A DNA stretch of 45,218 bases. Origin: Paenactinomyces guangxiensis (lineage in GTDB: Bacteria; Bacillota; Bacilli; Thermoactinomycetales; Thermoactinomycetaceae). The translations under genes were made by a program, and so were the position numbers. The notes beneath the pieces were generated by a model, which did not search any database, had not been told where the DNA came from, and was given only the letters and a program-made list of their open reading frames with translations. The stretch lies in contig NZ_JAECVR010000026.1 in assembly GCF_016055185.1 (NCBI RefSeq), forward strand, positions 1 to 45,218, in the 5' to 3' direction. Of this stretch, positions 28,849 through 37,702 are shown one piece after another (position 1 is the first letter of the stretch; each line of letters starts with the position of its first letter).

Positions 28849-28895
28849 AAAAGAACACTCAGCTCCCGAGCCCAGATGGGATGCTGAGTGTTCCT
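28849..28895 (-). terminator. Bidirectional terminator after the deaminase gene
   Basis: GGAACACTCAGC pairs with GCTGAGTGTTC (11 bp) around a GC-rich loop; TTTTTT follows on the minus strand and CCTTTTAA on the plus strand. Confidence 0.85.
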
Positions 28896-28896
28896 T

Positions 28897-29346
28897 TTAA
28901 CCCTGTTCACCTTTCGCTACTCTATCAAGAAACTCTTTTAGATCCTTTTTGATTTCCTCCTCACAGAAACCGACTGTCACCTCGACACCGTGCTTTAAAA
29001 GGTAATCCATTCCCTTTCCATCCACCTTTGGAAAAGGGTCCCGAATGCCAACGACAACCCGTTTCACTCCTGCTTCCACCAGTGCTTCACAGCAAGGGCC
29101 AGTTCTTCCCCAATGAGCACAGGGTTCTAATGTGCAATAAACGGTTGCTCCCTTTGCTTGATCTCCGGCAGCCCTTAAAGCATTCACTTCAGCATGTGGA
29201 CCGCCTAATTCGCTCGTATGTCCTCTCCCAACAATTTCTCCGTTTTGAACAATGATCGCTCCCACGGGTGGATTGGTTCCGGTTTTACCCCGGGCTAATT
29301 TTCCTTCTTTTACAGCTTCCATCATAAACTCTAAATCCGTTTTCAT
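28897..29346 (-). CDS. Single-domain RibD-like deaminase
   Basis: The 149-aa protein matches the N-terminal deaminase half of RibD. The zinc motifs are GPHAEVNAL (His and catalytic Glu) and CTLEPCAHWGRTGPCCEAL (two Cys), with NPPVGAIIVQNGEIVGRGHT near the start. The C-terminal reductase domain of bifunctional RibD (about 360 aa) is absent, and no rib gene is nearby. It may deaminate the riboflavin pyrimidine intermediate or another pyrimidine. The ATG has AGGAGG upstream. It is transcribed divergently from the methyltransferase. Confidence 0.88.
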   Translation of the reverse strand: MKTDLEFMMEAVKEGKLARGKTGTNPPVGAIIVQNGEIVGRGHTSELGGPHAEVNALRAAGDQAKGATVYCTLEPCAHWGRTGPCCEALVEAGVKRVVVGIRDPFPKVDGKGMDYLLKHGVEVTVGFCEEEIKKDLKEFLDRVAKGEQG

Positions 29347-29481
29347 CGGTTATCCTCCTAGGAATGGAATAAATATTTTGAATTAAATATAAAAAAATCT
29401 GATAGGATTTTGAAATGTTGAACCTAATATTTCTTGAACTGGAGTCCAAGCTCCAATACATCCAAAATAGGAGGTTTTTCA

Positions 29482-30474
29482 ATGAAATTGATAGATGAAG
29501 CCATAAAAGCCGTCAATCGGGATACTTACGTATTAAGACAAGATGGTACACAGATCACACAATCTACTGCAACCAGAGCGATTGTAAAATCACTTGAGTT
29601 ATTGGATATTCAACCAGGAATGAAAGTATTGGAAATTGGAACAGGTTCCGGTTACAGTACAGCACTCTTGAAATATCTGGTCGGTGATGAGGGATCAGTC
29701 GTATCTATTGATATTGAGCCGGAGATGACCATCTGGGCAAAGCAATTGTTTCAACATCAATCCAATGTTTCGTTTTTCACTGGAGACGGGCGCAAAGGCT
29801 ATACAGAGGGTGCACCTTATGACCGTATCGTCGCGTGGGAAACGGCACAATATTTTCCGAAGCAATGGTCGAAGCAATTAAGTGAACAGGGTTTAATCGT
29901 TTCTCCATTCAAAACATTTCCCATTGCAGATACCACAGTGATTGCTCGGTTCAAGAAGGAGAACTGTCACATCCAGGGCGATGTGGTTATTCCCGGAGGT
30001 TACATTCTCATGAATGATTCCCCCGATTATGAATCGTTCGGGCCGGAGCTTGATGCAGATATTGTGATTAAATCCGAAAAAGAAACAGTTGCCTGGGCAA
30101 GTTCCACATGGTTGAAGAGCAGAAAAAGTTGGATGGACTGGGTGAGTCTTCTTAATGAGAAAGAAGTGAAATCTGGCCCAATTAAAGGAGGTGATGAAGC
30201 AAGGGAATTTCGTGCCTATCTGTTGGCTTTGAATCTGGAGGGGTTGACAACTGCATATGATGATGAGAGTGGATCTTTGATCGGTATTAGTTCACCATCA
30301 GGGTTTGCGCTCTTAGCGTTGGACGGCTCGGCCTATTTCCGTTCAGGATCATCTAAAGAGGCTGACCAACTGGAATCGTGTTTGAAAGATTGGTGCAACA
30401 GAGGAAAACCAGGTTATTCTGCACTAAAGCCGGTTGTAGAAAATGAGGAAGTTCGTGTGAAGTTAAAATTTTAA
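29482..30474 (+). CDS. PCMT-like SAM-dependent methyltransferase with C-terminal extension
   Basis: The protein is 330 aa from the ATG with AGGAGG 7 nt upstream. Residues 1-200 resemble protein-L-isoaspartate O-methyltransferase: a pre-motif TQITQSTATRAIV replaces the usual TISQP-type substrate segment, motif I is VLEIGTGSGYST (49-60), and the acidic loop SIDIEPEM follows. Residues 200-330 are an extension absent from repair PCMTs, containing VAWASSTWLKSRKSWMDWVS. Similar long PCMT homologues modify ribosomal peptides (lanthipeptide OlvSA-like, FxLD, imiditides); that role is inference. A decayed gene follows with its own Shine-Dalgarno. Confidence 0.85.
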   Translation: MKLIDEAIKAVNRDTYVLRQDGTQITQSTATRAIVKSLELLDIQPGMKVLEIGTGSGYSTALLKYLVGDEGSVVSIDIEPEMTIWAKQLFQHQSNVSFFTGDGRKGYTEGAPYDRIVAWETAQYFPKQWSKQLSEQGLIVSPFKTFPIADTTVIARFKKENCHIQGDVVIPGGYILMNDSPDYESFGPELDADIVIKSEKETVAWASSTWLKSRKSWMDWVSLLNEKEVKSGPIKGGDEAREFRAYLLALNLEGLTTAYDDESGSLIGISSPSGFALLALDGSAYFRSGSSKEADQLESCLKDWCNRGKPGYSALKPVVENEEVRVKLKF

Positions 30475-30484
30475 GGAGGAGCGG

Positions 30485-30750
30485 TTGATTCCTATTCCGA
30501 AAGAGAGCCGGATCATAGGGTCTGGCAAACACAAGCTTTATGTTTGTGGCGATTGGAAAAAGCATGAGATTCAAGTATTTGATTTTGAGTTTGGAAAATG
30601 TGTGTTTTTCTTGGCAAATGCCTCGCAACTAAACAAGAAATTGAAGAGATTTTGCTAGGGGAAGTTTCCAAACGATCTCCCTATTTTGCTTCTTTGGCCC
30701 AGGATTTTTGTGGTCGCAGTCGTCAGAAAAGCTCTGCCTACGCTCTCTGA
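30485..30750 (+). pseudogene. Decayed gene after the methyltransferase (copy 1)
   Basis: GGAGG stands 5 nt before TTG at 30485, opening 57 codons to TAG at 30656-30658 (includes SGKHKLYVCGDWKKHEIQVF). Near 30605 a shift by one base at a T run opens another coding-looking frame (ATKQEIEEILLGEVSKRSPYF) to TGA at 30748-30750. A diverged copy of the first half lies at 32270-32380, with mostly third-position differences, so the plus-strand frame is real coding sequence. The family is not recognised. Whether the 57-aa product is still made is open. Confidence 0.55.
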
Positions 30751-30773
30751 TTACGTTTTTCAGGGGCTTTTTG
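30726..30773 (+). terminator. Probable terminator after the methyltransferase unit
   Basis: AAAAGC/GCTTTTT arms with an inner CTCTG/CAGGG pairing enclose a loop and end in GGGGCTTTTTGTTT. The stem is imperfect. Confidence 0.5.
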
Positions 30774-30820
30774 TTTGTTTGAGTACCCACCATACCCCCT
30801 TCAATCCTTCACCACTGAAA

Positions 30821-31066
30821 TCATCCGGTATAAGTGGGAAAAATAAAAATTTCTGGAATACCCTTTACCGTTTGTCGGTGGCACTTTTCATCAACACGAT
30901 TCTTTCCCGGAGCGGCCCGCGGGTTATTGATGTCGATCCGTTGCTTGAGGTTCCAGACATAGTCTCCGTTGAACGTAATGTGTTCCCACCCCAAGGGAGA
31001 AAGGTATTGCAGATATTCTTCCGGAATCTCCATCCCGCGGGCACGCAATTTGGGCGTCCATCTCGG
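30821..31066 (-). pseudogene. C-terminal fragment of a Tn3-family transposase
   Basis: The stretch EYLQYLSPLGWEHITFNGDYVW is the hallmark C-terminal motif of Tn3-family TnpA (usually LSPLGWEHINLTGDYVW). It is preceded by a plausible PRWTPKLRARGMEIPE and a stop in frame; the other 900 or so residues of TnpA are missing. The frame runs on past the motif to an unrelated end. It is a relic of an earlier transposon. Confidence 0.8.
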
Positions 31067-31100
31067 AATTTACCATTTACTCCCACCTGAACTGTATATA

Positions 31101-31862
31101 TTACACGTATCTCACACTACCCTCTTCTTCAGTTTCCATTGCGTCTGCTTTCGTTTTATGAACAGTACCGAAAGGATGCTCAGGTGGCGCATAAATTGAG
31201 TAAAGTTTCAGTGGTATATCCCCTGTATTGATTAAATTGTGCCATGTACCAGCAGGTACCATGATGGCATAATCATCATAAACTTCTGCTTCAAAATCCA
31301 ATTGATCTTTCCGATCACCCATTTGAACCAATCCTTGCCCTTCTTCAATACGTAAAAATTGATCAACGTTAGGATGAATCTCTAAACCGATGTCATCCCC
31401 AACATCGATACTCATCACGGTCACTTGTAAATGATCTCCTGTCCATAAGGCGGTACGAAACGTATTATTTTGCTTAGCTGCTTTATTAATATTTACAACA
31501 AACGGTTTTCCTCCATAATCTTTTAATTCTATATTGCCTTCTTGGATAAATCGATTTGCATAACCACTCGCATAGGCCCGACAAACAGAGGCGCAATGTA
31601 GACAGACCTGCGCGCAGTGCTGAGAGTGCGGGTCCAGGTATTTCATGCATTCCTGACCGGATAGTTCACAAATGCGGGCACAGCGGAGTGCCATTTGTTT
31701 GGAGATATAGCGGCATCGGGCCAGCATCTGGTCGGTCAACGCACAGATGTCGGCGCAATCCCGGAGCAAGCGAAGTTGTCTGCTGCGGAAGGCGGCATCG
31801 GGCATGTAAGCCACCATGATAACCATGTTATCGCAAACAGCCTGACAATGCTGAACGATCAT
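31101..31862 (-). CDS. Fusion of a Cys-rich four-helix (DUF326-like) domain with a cupin
   Basis: The protein is 253 aa from the ATG with GGAGGG 6 nt upstream. Residues 1-98 resemble DUF326/YhjQ-type copper-binding bundles, with twelve Cys (6, 10, 36, 40, 50, 61, 65, 72, 83, 87, 90, 94), many spaced CxxxC. Residues 103-245 are a complete cupin: motif 1 GLEIHPNVDQFLRIEEGQG and motif 2 MVPAGTWHNLINTGD. The join is at YANRFIQEG, where stand-alone cupins of this group begin. The first part is visibly GC-richer than the AT-rich cupin part. A metal-binding cytosolic protein is likely; function unknown. Confidence 0.85.
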   Translation of the reverse strand: MIVQHCQAVCDNMVIMVAYMPDAAFRSRQLRLLRDCADICALTDQMLARCRYISKQMALRCARICELSGQECMKYLDPHSQHCAQVCLHCASVCRAYASGYANRFIQEGNIELKDYGGKPFVVNINKAAKQNNTFRTALWTGDHLQVTVMSIDVGDDIGLEIHPNVDQFLRIEEGQGLVQMGDRKDQLDFEAEVYDDYAIMVPAGTWHNLINTGDIPLKLYSIYAPPEHPFGTVHKTKADAMETEEEGSVRYV

Positions 31863-32012
31863 GATGATCCCTCCTGGGCAAAAGTCTTTACTAATATACA
31901 TATGCCCAGAGGGGAGCATTTGTCTGGGCGTTCCATTTTCAATGAGAAAAAAAGATCCGTTGGGGGTTTTGTCTTAGAGTGGAAACATCCCGGGTTGTTT
32001 GATTCACGAGGG

Positions 32013-32174
32013 TTAAATTGCTGGCGGTACCCTGTAATGGTTGACTGATTCGGTGATCGGAAAAAGGTCTCGTGTAGGGTTTATTAACTCCATCTCGTCA
32101 TACCGTCCGCCTTTATATCTTAGTGGATTAAGGGGATTAGTGTAGTTCTCCAACACTTCACGCTGTTTTTTTAG
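32013..32174 (-). other. Open frame without start, possible gene fragment
   Basis: A 53-codon open stretch (LKKQREVLENYTNPLNPLRYKGGRYDEMEL...) ends in TAA at 32013. It has no start codon with a ribosome binding site. The composition looks protein-like, but I recognise no family. Confidence 0.3.
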
Positions 32175-32269
32175 TCAATGATTCAAACGTTATGTGATCA
32201 TCCCATCCCTCACGCCTCCTTAACGTGCTCTGCCATTTGTTTGTAAATCCTTTCTTTTAAAGTGAACGA

Positions 32270-32380
32270 ATGAAATACTTCTGTGGATTCTATTTGAAGG
32301 AAGCGCAGTTGGTTCCCGTCCCGAAAAAAAGCCAGACCGTCATGTCTGGTAAACACAAGCTTTATGTTTGCGGCGATTGA
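32270..32380 (+). pseudogene. Remnant related to the gene after the methyltransferase (copy 2)
   Basis: The frame MKYFCGFYLKEAQLVPVPKK... through SGKHKLYVCGD ends at TGA where copy 1 has Trp. The nucleotide match to copy 1 (30475-30550) starts a little before the TTG and stops after GGCGATTG, and several differences are third-position changes (CCT/CCC, GGC/GGT, TGT/TGC). This copy has no methyltransferase next to it and is truncated. Confidence 0.6.
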
Positions 32381-32565
32381 GACCAAATCTATTTCACTGT
32401 AAAAGAGATCTTGAACCTTGGAGCGTAATGACGGTTGGGTATTTATCAAATATTACTCAATTGAATTCATGAAGAAAACTTGTCCATCTCACTCCGACTA
32501 CTCAACATATTTGGCGTTTATGAAAGAGCTTGATACCATTCGTTTACTATCCAAAACGGGCTCCA

Positions 32566-32595
32566 AAAAAACCGGGTTAAATACCTGGTTTTTTG
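32566..32595. terminator. Bidirectional terminator-like hairpin
   Basis: AAAAACCGGG/CCTGGTTTTTT forms a stem of about 7 GC-rich pairs with flanking A and T runs, around TTAAATA. It works on either strand. Confidence 0.65.
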
Positions 32596-32782
32596 TTCTC
32601 TCTGATTATAAACCAATTCGTTCATGAATAAATAAGTTCCGTTTAAGTTGAAAACTCCATATAACTACAAATAATTTCTGTTGCTAAAGGATAGCATTTT
32701 ACAATATAATGGTAATTAACCATATTTTTACTGTATAATATTTCCTGTTCATAATGAATCTCCGGGGAGAGGAGAGGGTCAA

Positions 32783-32947
32783 ATGTCCTTCTTAAGGGGA
32801 GACCCCGACAAAATCAACTGTATCAAATGCAAAACTGTTGTCGTATTGTACAGTTTTATCAACACCTGTAGAAAATGCAAGGCAAATTATGATATGAACG
32901 GGAATTTCATTCGGGTGGCTACTGATTATACTCCGTGGTTTAAGTGA
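32783..32947 (+). CDS. Zinc-ribbon mini-protein, 54 aa
   Basis: The ATG has GGAGAGG about 5 nt upstream. Two CxxC knuckles, Cys13-IK-Cys16 and Cys29-RK-Cys32, are 12 residues apart, a typical zinc-ribbon layout; the rest is short and polar, ending DYTPWFK. It could be a DNA-, RNA- or protein-binding adaptor. The family is not recognised. The strong ribosome binding site and paired cysteines make it more likely real than chance. Confidence 0.7.
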   Translation: MSFLRGDPDKINCIKCKTVVVLYSFINTCRKCKANYDMNGNFIRVATDYTPWFK

Positions 32948-33027
32948 AACGTTTTCTGCTTTCGGGCGATGATTTCAAATGAGCCTATCCACTTGAATCA
33001 ATCACTCCGCTATGATCTTTCCTCAAC

Positions 33028-33063
33028 ATTAAAAAACAGCCGGGTTTTGCCCCAACTGTTTTA
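33028..33063 (-). terminator. Terminator of the his operon
   Basis: On the minus strand AAACAGTTGGG/CCCGGCTGTTT (11 bp with G-U pairs) closes a short loop and is followed by TTTAATG; it overlaps the end of hisIE. Confidence 0.75.
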
Positions 33064-33705
33064 TGTTGCATTCACCTTCTGTTTTGTCCCGTGCCTTTTT
33101 TCCAGCTCCATGAGCACTTCATCCAGAGGCAATTTTGCTTCCCGCAACAATACCAGCAAATGATAGAGTAAATCAGCCGTTTCATAGCGCAATTCGTCTG
33201 CTGAGCGATTCTTGGCGGCAATGATCACTTCCGCCGTTTCTTCTCCCACTTTTTTCAGGATCTTATCCAATCCTTTGTCAAAGAGATAGGTTGTATACGC
33301 ACCTTCAGGCCGTTCTGCTTCACGTTCGGCAATGAGGGTTTCCAGCTGATTTAAAATATGAAAGCGATCATTCCGGTTTTTTTCCGTCCCTTCAAAACAA
33401 CTGTAGGACCCTGTATGGCAGGCGGGTCCGGCAGGAACCACCTGTGCCAGAATCGCGTCTCTGTCGCAGTCATAGCTTAAAGCGACTACTTTTTGCGTAT
33501 GGCCGGAAGTTTCTCCTTTATGCCAGAGAGACCTGCGGGAACGGCTGAAAAACCAGGTTTCCTCCTGGTTAATGGTCAGTTCGAGCGACTCTTTGTTCAT
33601 ATAGGCGAGAGTCAGTACTTCCTTGCTTGCCGCATCCTGGACAATCACGGGGATCAGCCCATCTTCACCGTATTTGACAGTTGCAGGATCAAAGTTTAAT
33701 TTCAA
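33061..33705 (-). CDS. hisIE: Phosphoribosyl-AMP cyclohydrolase / phosphoribosyl-ATP pyrophosphatase
   Basis: This bifunctional enzyme does steps 2 and 3 of histidine synthesis. The HisI half (residues 1-115) carries [28 protein letters not shown] with the metal Asp and Cys residues; the HisE half carries [30 protein letters not shown]. It is 214 aa. Its ATG overlaps the hisF stop by 4 bases. It is the last gene of the operon. Confidence 0.97.
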   Translation of the reverse strand: MKLNFDPATVKYGEDGLIPVIVQDAASKEVLTLAYMNKESLELTINQEETWFFSRSRRSLWHKGETSGHTQKVVALSYDCDRDAILAQVVPAGPACHTGSYSCFEGTEKNRNDRFHILNQLETLIAEREAERPEGAYTTYLFDKGLDKILKKVGEETAEVIIAAKNRSADELRYETADLLYHLLVLLREAKLPLDEVLMELEKRHGTKQKVNAT

Positions 33706-34460
33706 CGGACCTCCACCCCTTTTTCCTTCAGATAAGATTTGACGCTGTGAATCGATATTTCCTGAAAATGAAAAATAGAAGCGGCCAATGCAGCGGAAGC
33801 TTCTGTTTTTGTAAATACATCGGCAAAATGTTGTTCACGGCCCGCCCCGCCGGAGGCAATGACCGGAACCTGGACTGCTTCGCTGATGGCACGGGTTAAG
33901 GGTAAGTCATATCCATTCTTCCGGCCGTCCTGATCCATGCTGGTCAGCAAAATCTCTCCGGCTCCCCGCTCCACCGCTTCTTTGGCCCACTCCACCGCCC
34001 GCCGTCCGGTCTCTTTGCGGCCGCCGTGAGTGTAGATCAGCCAGTCTTCCGATTCTGCATCATATTTGGCGTCCATCGCTACCACGATGCATTGGCTGCC
34101 AAAACGGCGGGCCCCCGCTTCGATCAGCTCAGGGTTTAACACGGCAGAAGTGTTAATTGAAACTTTATCGGCACCGGCGCGCAAAATCTCAAACATATCC
34201 TCAACCGTGCTGATTCCTCCCCCGACCGTAAACGGGATACTCAGCTCAGCCGCCGCTTTTCGCACCACTTCCCGCATCGTCTTTCTCCCTTCATGGGAAG
34301 CTGAAATGTCGAGAAACACAAGTTCATCGGCCCGCTCGCGGTCATAAAGAGCCGCCAGTTCAACAGGGTCACCGGCGTCACGCAGATTAACAAAAGAGAC
34401 TCCCTTGACAACCCGCCCCTCTTTTACATCCAGACAGGGGATAATTCGCTTGGTGATCAT
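33702..34460 (-). CDS. hisF: Imidazole glycerol phosphate synthase, cyclase subunit
   Basis: HisF uses ammonia from HisH to form imidazole glycerol phosphate and AICAR. It is a 252-aa beta/alpha barrel with the two catalytic Asp residues in [14 protein letters not shown] and VVAMDAKYD, and C-terminal phosphate loops ([14 protein letters not shown]). Its ATG overlaps the hisA stop by 4 bases. Confidence 0.98.
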   Translation of the reverse strand: MITKRIIPCLDVKEGRVVKGVSFVNLRDAGDPVELAALYDRERADELVFLDISASHEGRKTMREVVRKAAAELSIPFTVGGGISTVEDMFEILRAGADKVSINTSAVLNPELIEAGARRFGSQCIVVAMDAKYDAESEDWLIYTHGGRKETGRRAVEWAKEAVERGAGEILLTSMDQDGRKNGYDLPLTRAISEAVQVPVIASGGAGREQHFADVFTKTEASAALAASIFHFQEISIHSVKSYLKEKGVEVR

Positions 34461-35200
34461 CCGTTTTTCACCTCCGCCGCTGCCGCTAAAGCTTCCGTCA
34501 ATTGGATCGATCCCGTATATAAAGCTTTACCGATAATGGCTCCGGCAACCCCTTCCGCCCGGGCCCCGGCCAGCTGGCGAATATCTTCTACAGAACGGAC
34601 CCCGCCGGAGGCAATGACAGCTTTTCCGCATGCTTGAGCAAGATTGCGTACTGCCTCCACATTGGCACCAGAGAGCATGCCATCCCGGGAGATATCTGTG
34701 AAAATAAATGTTTCCGCGCCATAATCAGCCATGTCCCGCGCCAATTCTTCCGCTTGAACTTCTGACGTGTCCAGCCAACCGTGTGTGGCCACTTTTCCGT
34801 CACGGGCATCGAGGCCGATGGCGATCTGTTTTCCATACTGAGTCAAGGCATCGCGGACAAATCCGGGGTTATCAATCGCAGCCGAACCGATCACGACACG
34901 GCTGATACCAATATCCAGCAGCCTCTGCAACCGGTCCATATCTCGCACGCCCCCGCCAACTTGAATTGGAACCGGGCTGATCTGCGTCAATTTTTCAATG
35001 ACCGGTAAATTTGCCAGTTCCCCGGAACGTGCCGCGTCCAGATCAACGATATGAAGCCACCGGGCCCCGGCATTGATCCAGCGCTCCGCCACGGCAACCG
35101 GATCTTCCCCGTATACGGTTTCCCTGTAGTAGTCCCCCTGGATCAGGCGGACACATTTCCCGCCGCGAATATCAATCGCCGGGTATAAGATAAAACCCAT
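34457..35200 (-). CDS. hisA: ProFAR isomerase
   Basis: HisA converts ProFAR to PRFAR by an Amadori rearrangement. The 247-aa barrel has catalytic Asp residues in [18 protein letters not shown] and [15 protein letters not shown]. It resembles HisF in fold and sits directly upstream of it. Its start follows hisH without a gap. Confidence 0.98.
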   Translation of the reverse strand: MGFILYPAIDIRGGKCVRLIQGDYYRETVYGEDPVAVAERWINAGARWLHIVDLDAARSGELANLPVIEKLTQISPVPIQVGGGVRDMDRLQRLLDIGISRVVIGSAAIDNPGFVRDALTQYGKQIAIGLDARDGKVATHGWLDTSEVQAEELARDMADYGAETFIFTDISRDGMLSGANVEAVRNLAQACGKAVIASGGVRSVEDIRQLAGARAEGVAGAIIGKALYTGSIQLTEALAAAAEVKNG

Positions 35201-35818
35201 TTATACCCCCACCTTTGCCTTTGTTAAACGGGCAAACCGGTTCAGCAGTTGCAAGCCGAGTTCGCCGCTTTTCTCCGGGTGAAATTGCATTCCGTATATC
35301 TGGTGCCGTGCCACAACCGCGGTTACAGTCTGGTAATAATCGGTGGTTCCGATCACATCTTCATCATTATCCGCCTGGACATGAAAAGAATGCACAAAAT
35401 AGACATGCCCCTCTTCAAGTCCTTGAAATAAAGGATGAGGGTGTTTGAAAGATAACCAATTCCAGCCCATGTGAGGAATATTGTAATCTCCTGCTAATTG
35501 AACAACATGGCCTGGGAGCAAATTTAGCCCCTGATGATACCCGTGTTCATCACTGCTGGTAAACAGCAATTGCATGCCCAGACAAATCCCGAGCAGCGGT
35601 TTCTCCTTCAGGGCCATCTCTTTGATGAGCGAGGCGAGCCCCCTTGCCTCTAATTCATGCATCGCATCGCCAAAAGCACCTACTCCCGGTAAAATGAGGC
35701 CATCGGCCCGACGGATGGTTTGCGGGTCTGAAGTAATGACATACTGGTGTCCCATCCGCTCCAACGCTTTGCTGACACTGTGGAGATTCCCCATCCCGTA
35801 ATCAATAATGGCAATCAT
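35201..35818 (-). CDS. hisH: Imidazole glycerol phosphate synthase, glutaminase subunit
   Basis: HisH is the class-I glutamine amidotransferase partner of HisF. It is 205 aa with nucleophile Cys in LLGICLGMQLL and the His-Glu pair in GMQFHPEKSG; PGVGAFGDAM is the oxyanion region. Its ATG overlaps the hisB stop by one base (TAATG). Confidence 0.98.
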   Translation of the reverse strand: MIAIIDYGMGNLHSVSKALERMGHQYVITSDPQTIRRADGLILPGVGAFGDAMHELEARGLASLIKEMALKEKPLLGICLGMQLLFTSSDEHGYHQGLNLLPGHVVQLAGDYNIPHMGWNWLSFKHPHPLFQGLEEGHVYFVHSFHVQADNDEDVIGTTDYYQTVTAVVARHQIYGMQFHPEKSGELGLQLLNRFARLTKAKVGV

Positions 35819-36426
35819 TACAATACCCCCTTGGAAGAAGGAACCCCTTGCACCCGGGGGTCGATCCGGGTTGCTTCATCAAGCGCACGCCCGAGCGCTT
35901 TAAATAAAGACTCGATCATATGATGGGTGTTGTACCCGTAGTGCATGATGACATGGAGATTCATCCTCGCTTCGAGTGCCAGCTTCCAGAAAAATTCATG
36001 TACCAGTTCCGTTGCAAATGTTCCCACCTGTGCACCGGGAAATTCAGCGCGAAACTCCAGATGGGGCCGGTTGGATAAGTCGATGACCACTTGCCCCAGT
36101 GACTCATCCATCGGCACAAAGGCATTTCCGTACCGGCGGATTCCCCTTTTATCTCCCAGAGCTTCCCGAAGGGCCTGACCCAGGCAAATGGCGATATCCT
36201 CAACCGTATGGTGATCATCCACCAGGGTATCCCCTTTCGCCTTGATTTGCAGATCAAATTGACCATGTTTGGCAAACAGATCCAGCATATGCTCAAGAAA
36301 AGGGACGCCTGTGTTCAACTCTGTTTTACCTGTTCCGTCCACATGAAAAGTAAGCGAAATGGCTGTTTCATAAGTAACACGTTCCACCGTACCCACACGC
36401 AGATACTGATCAGACAAGCTCCTCAC
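35818..36426 (-). CDS. hisB: Imidazoleglycerol-phosphate dehydratase
   Basis: HisB removes water from imidazole glycerol phosphate. It is a monofunctional enzyme of about 200 aa with Mn-binding motifs DDHHTVEDIAICLG and YGYNTHHMIESLFKALG. The fused HisN phosphatase of enterobacteria is absent. The start is uncertain: GTG at 36426 is annotated and overlaps hisD by 17 bases; a GTG ten codons in gives a more family-like N-terminus but is far from any Shine-Dalgarno. Confidence 0.96.
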   Translation of the reverse strand: MRSLSDQYLRVGTVERVTYETAISLTFHVDGTGKTELNTGVPFLEHMLDLFAKHGQFDLQIKAKGDTLVDDHHTVEDIAICLGQALREALGDKRGIRRYGNAFVPMDESLGQVVIDLSNRPHLEFRAEFPGAQVGTFATELVHEFFWKLALEARMNLHVIMHYGYNTHHMIESLFKALGRALDEATRIDPRVQGVPSSKGVL

Positions 36427-37702
36427 CTTCTTCTTTTCGTTCTAACCTCACCCGGATTGAGGCAGCGTGGGCGCCCAATCCTTCCGCACGGGCCAGCTCC
36501 ATCACTTTGGCTCCATCCCGGAATAAAGCTTCCCGGCTGTACGAGAGGACACTTGTTTTTTTCATAAAGTGGTCCACATTCAGAGGAGAAAAGAAACGCG
36601 CTGTTCCATTGGTCGGAAGCACGTGATTGGGACCCGCAAAATAATCTCCGACCGGTTCAGGGCTGTAAGGGCCCAGAAAAACAGCGCCGGCATGTTTCAC
36701 CTTTCCCAGCCAGTTCCAGGGATCGGCCACAAGCAATTCCAAATGTTCCGGTGCCAGCCGGTTCACAACTTCAAACGCTTCCGGCAAATCCTTCGTGATG
36801 CAGATCGACCCGTGTTCTTTTAAAGAAGCAGCAGCAATCTCTTTTCGTTCCAACTGGTTGCACTGCTGTTCCAATTCTTTCGCCACCTGATCGGCCAAAC
36901 CGGCAGAGGGAGTAATCAGTACAGCGGACGCAAGGGGATCATGTTCAGCCTGTGAGAGCATATCGGCGGCCACAAACCGGGGATTCGCCGTTTCATCGGC
37001 AACCACGACAATTTCACTCGGGCCGGCAATGCTGTCAATATCTACTTTTCCATAGACCGCCTGCTTGGCGAGTGTGACGTAAATATTCCCCGGCCCGACA
37101 ATTTTGTCAACTGCCGGAATCGACTCCGTCCCGTAGGCGAGTGCGGCAACAGCCTGGGCACCCCCGACTTTATAAACCCTTCCGGCTCCGGCAATGCTTG
37201 CCGCTACCAGTGTCGGAGGGGGGACAGTTCCATCGGACTGTGGCGGTGTAACCATCACAATCTCTTCCACCCCGGCGACCCGGGCGGGAATGATATTCAT
37301 CAATACTGAAGAAGGATAAGCCGCCCTTCCTCCGGGCACATAAACCCCAACTCTTTCCAGCGGACGAATGATTTGCCCCAGAATCGTCCCGTCTGCTTCT
37401 GTCTCCATCCAGGAGTTGCGCTTTTGCTTTTCATGGTAACGCCGAATGCGTTCTGCCGCTTCTTTGAGGGCCTGAACAAATGTATCATCTACTTCTGCAA
37501 AAGCGGCCTCGAACTCCTCTTTTTCCACTTTCAGTGTATTTAACCTGGCACGGTCAAATCGTTCCGTCAACCGGAACAGAGCTTGATCCCCCTCTGTTTT
37601 AACCAGTGCCAGAATCTCGTTGACAGCCTCCTTTTGTCTGTCTGTTCCGCTCCCAATCTCCCTGTGTGTATTTAAGGTTTCCGGCCGGACAATAGCGATC
37701 AT
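36410..37702 (-). CDS. hisD: Histidinol dehydrogenase
   Basis: HisD makes the last two oxidations, histidinol to histidine, with NAD and zinc. It is 430 aa from the chosen ATG ([10 protein letters not shown]), which overlaps the hisG stop (ATGA) and has AAGGGAG about 9 nt upstream. Signature regions are [29 protein letters not shown], the zinc and catalytic residues around LSQAEHDP and the LAPEHLELL motif. Confidence 0.97.
   Translation of the reverse strand: MIAIVRPETLNTHREIGSGTDRQKEAVNEILALVKTEGDQALFRLTERFDRARLNTLKVEKEEFEAAFAEVDDTFVQALKEAAERIRRYHEKQKRNSWMETEADGTILGQIIRPLERVGVYVPGGRAAYPSSVLMNIIPARVAGVEEIVMVTPPQSDGTVPPPTLVAASIAGAGRVYKVGGAQAVAALAYGTESIPAVDKIVGPGNIYVTLAKQAVYGKVDIDSIAGPSEIVVVADETANPRFVAADMLSQAEHDPLASAVLITPSAGLADQVAKELEQQCNQLERKEIAAASLKEHGSICITKDLPEAFEVVNRLAPEHLELLVADPWNWLGKVKHAGAVFLGPYSPEPVGDYFAGPNHVLPTNGTARFFSPLNVDHFMKKTSVLSYSREALFRDGAKVMELARAEGLGAHAASIRVRLERKEEGEELV

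Noticed and set aside
30353..30628. Minus-strand open frame opposite the methyltransferase end, with a similar minus frame at 32210-32449
   Set aside because: The similarity of the two minus frames is a by-product of the plus-strand duplicated gene; base differences fall at third positions of the plus frame.
30865..31086. Second minus-strand frame over the Tn3 relic
   Set aside because: It is out of frame with the transposase motif and has no ribosome binding site or similarity.
32418..32627. 69-codon plus frame
   Set aside because: It passes through a terminator hairpin and has no Shine-Dalgarno or recognisable composition.
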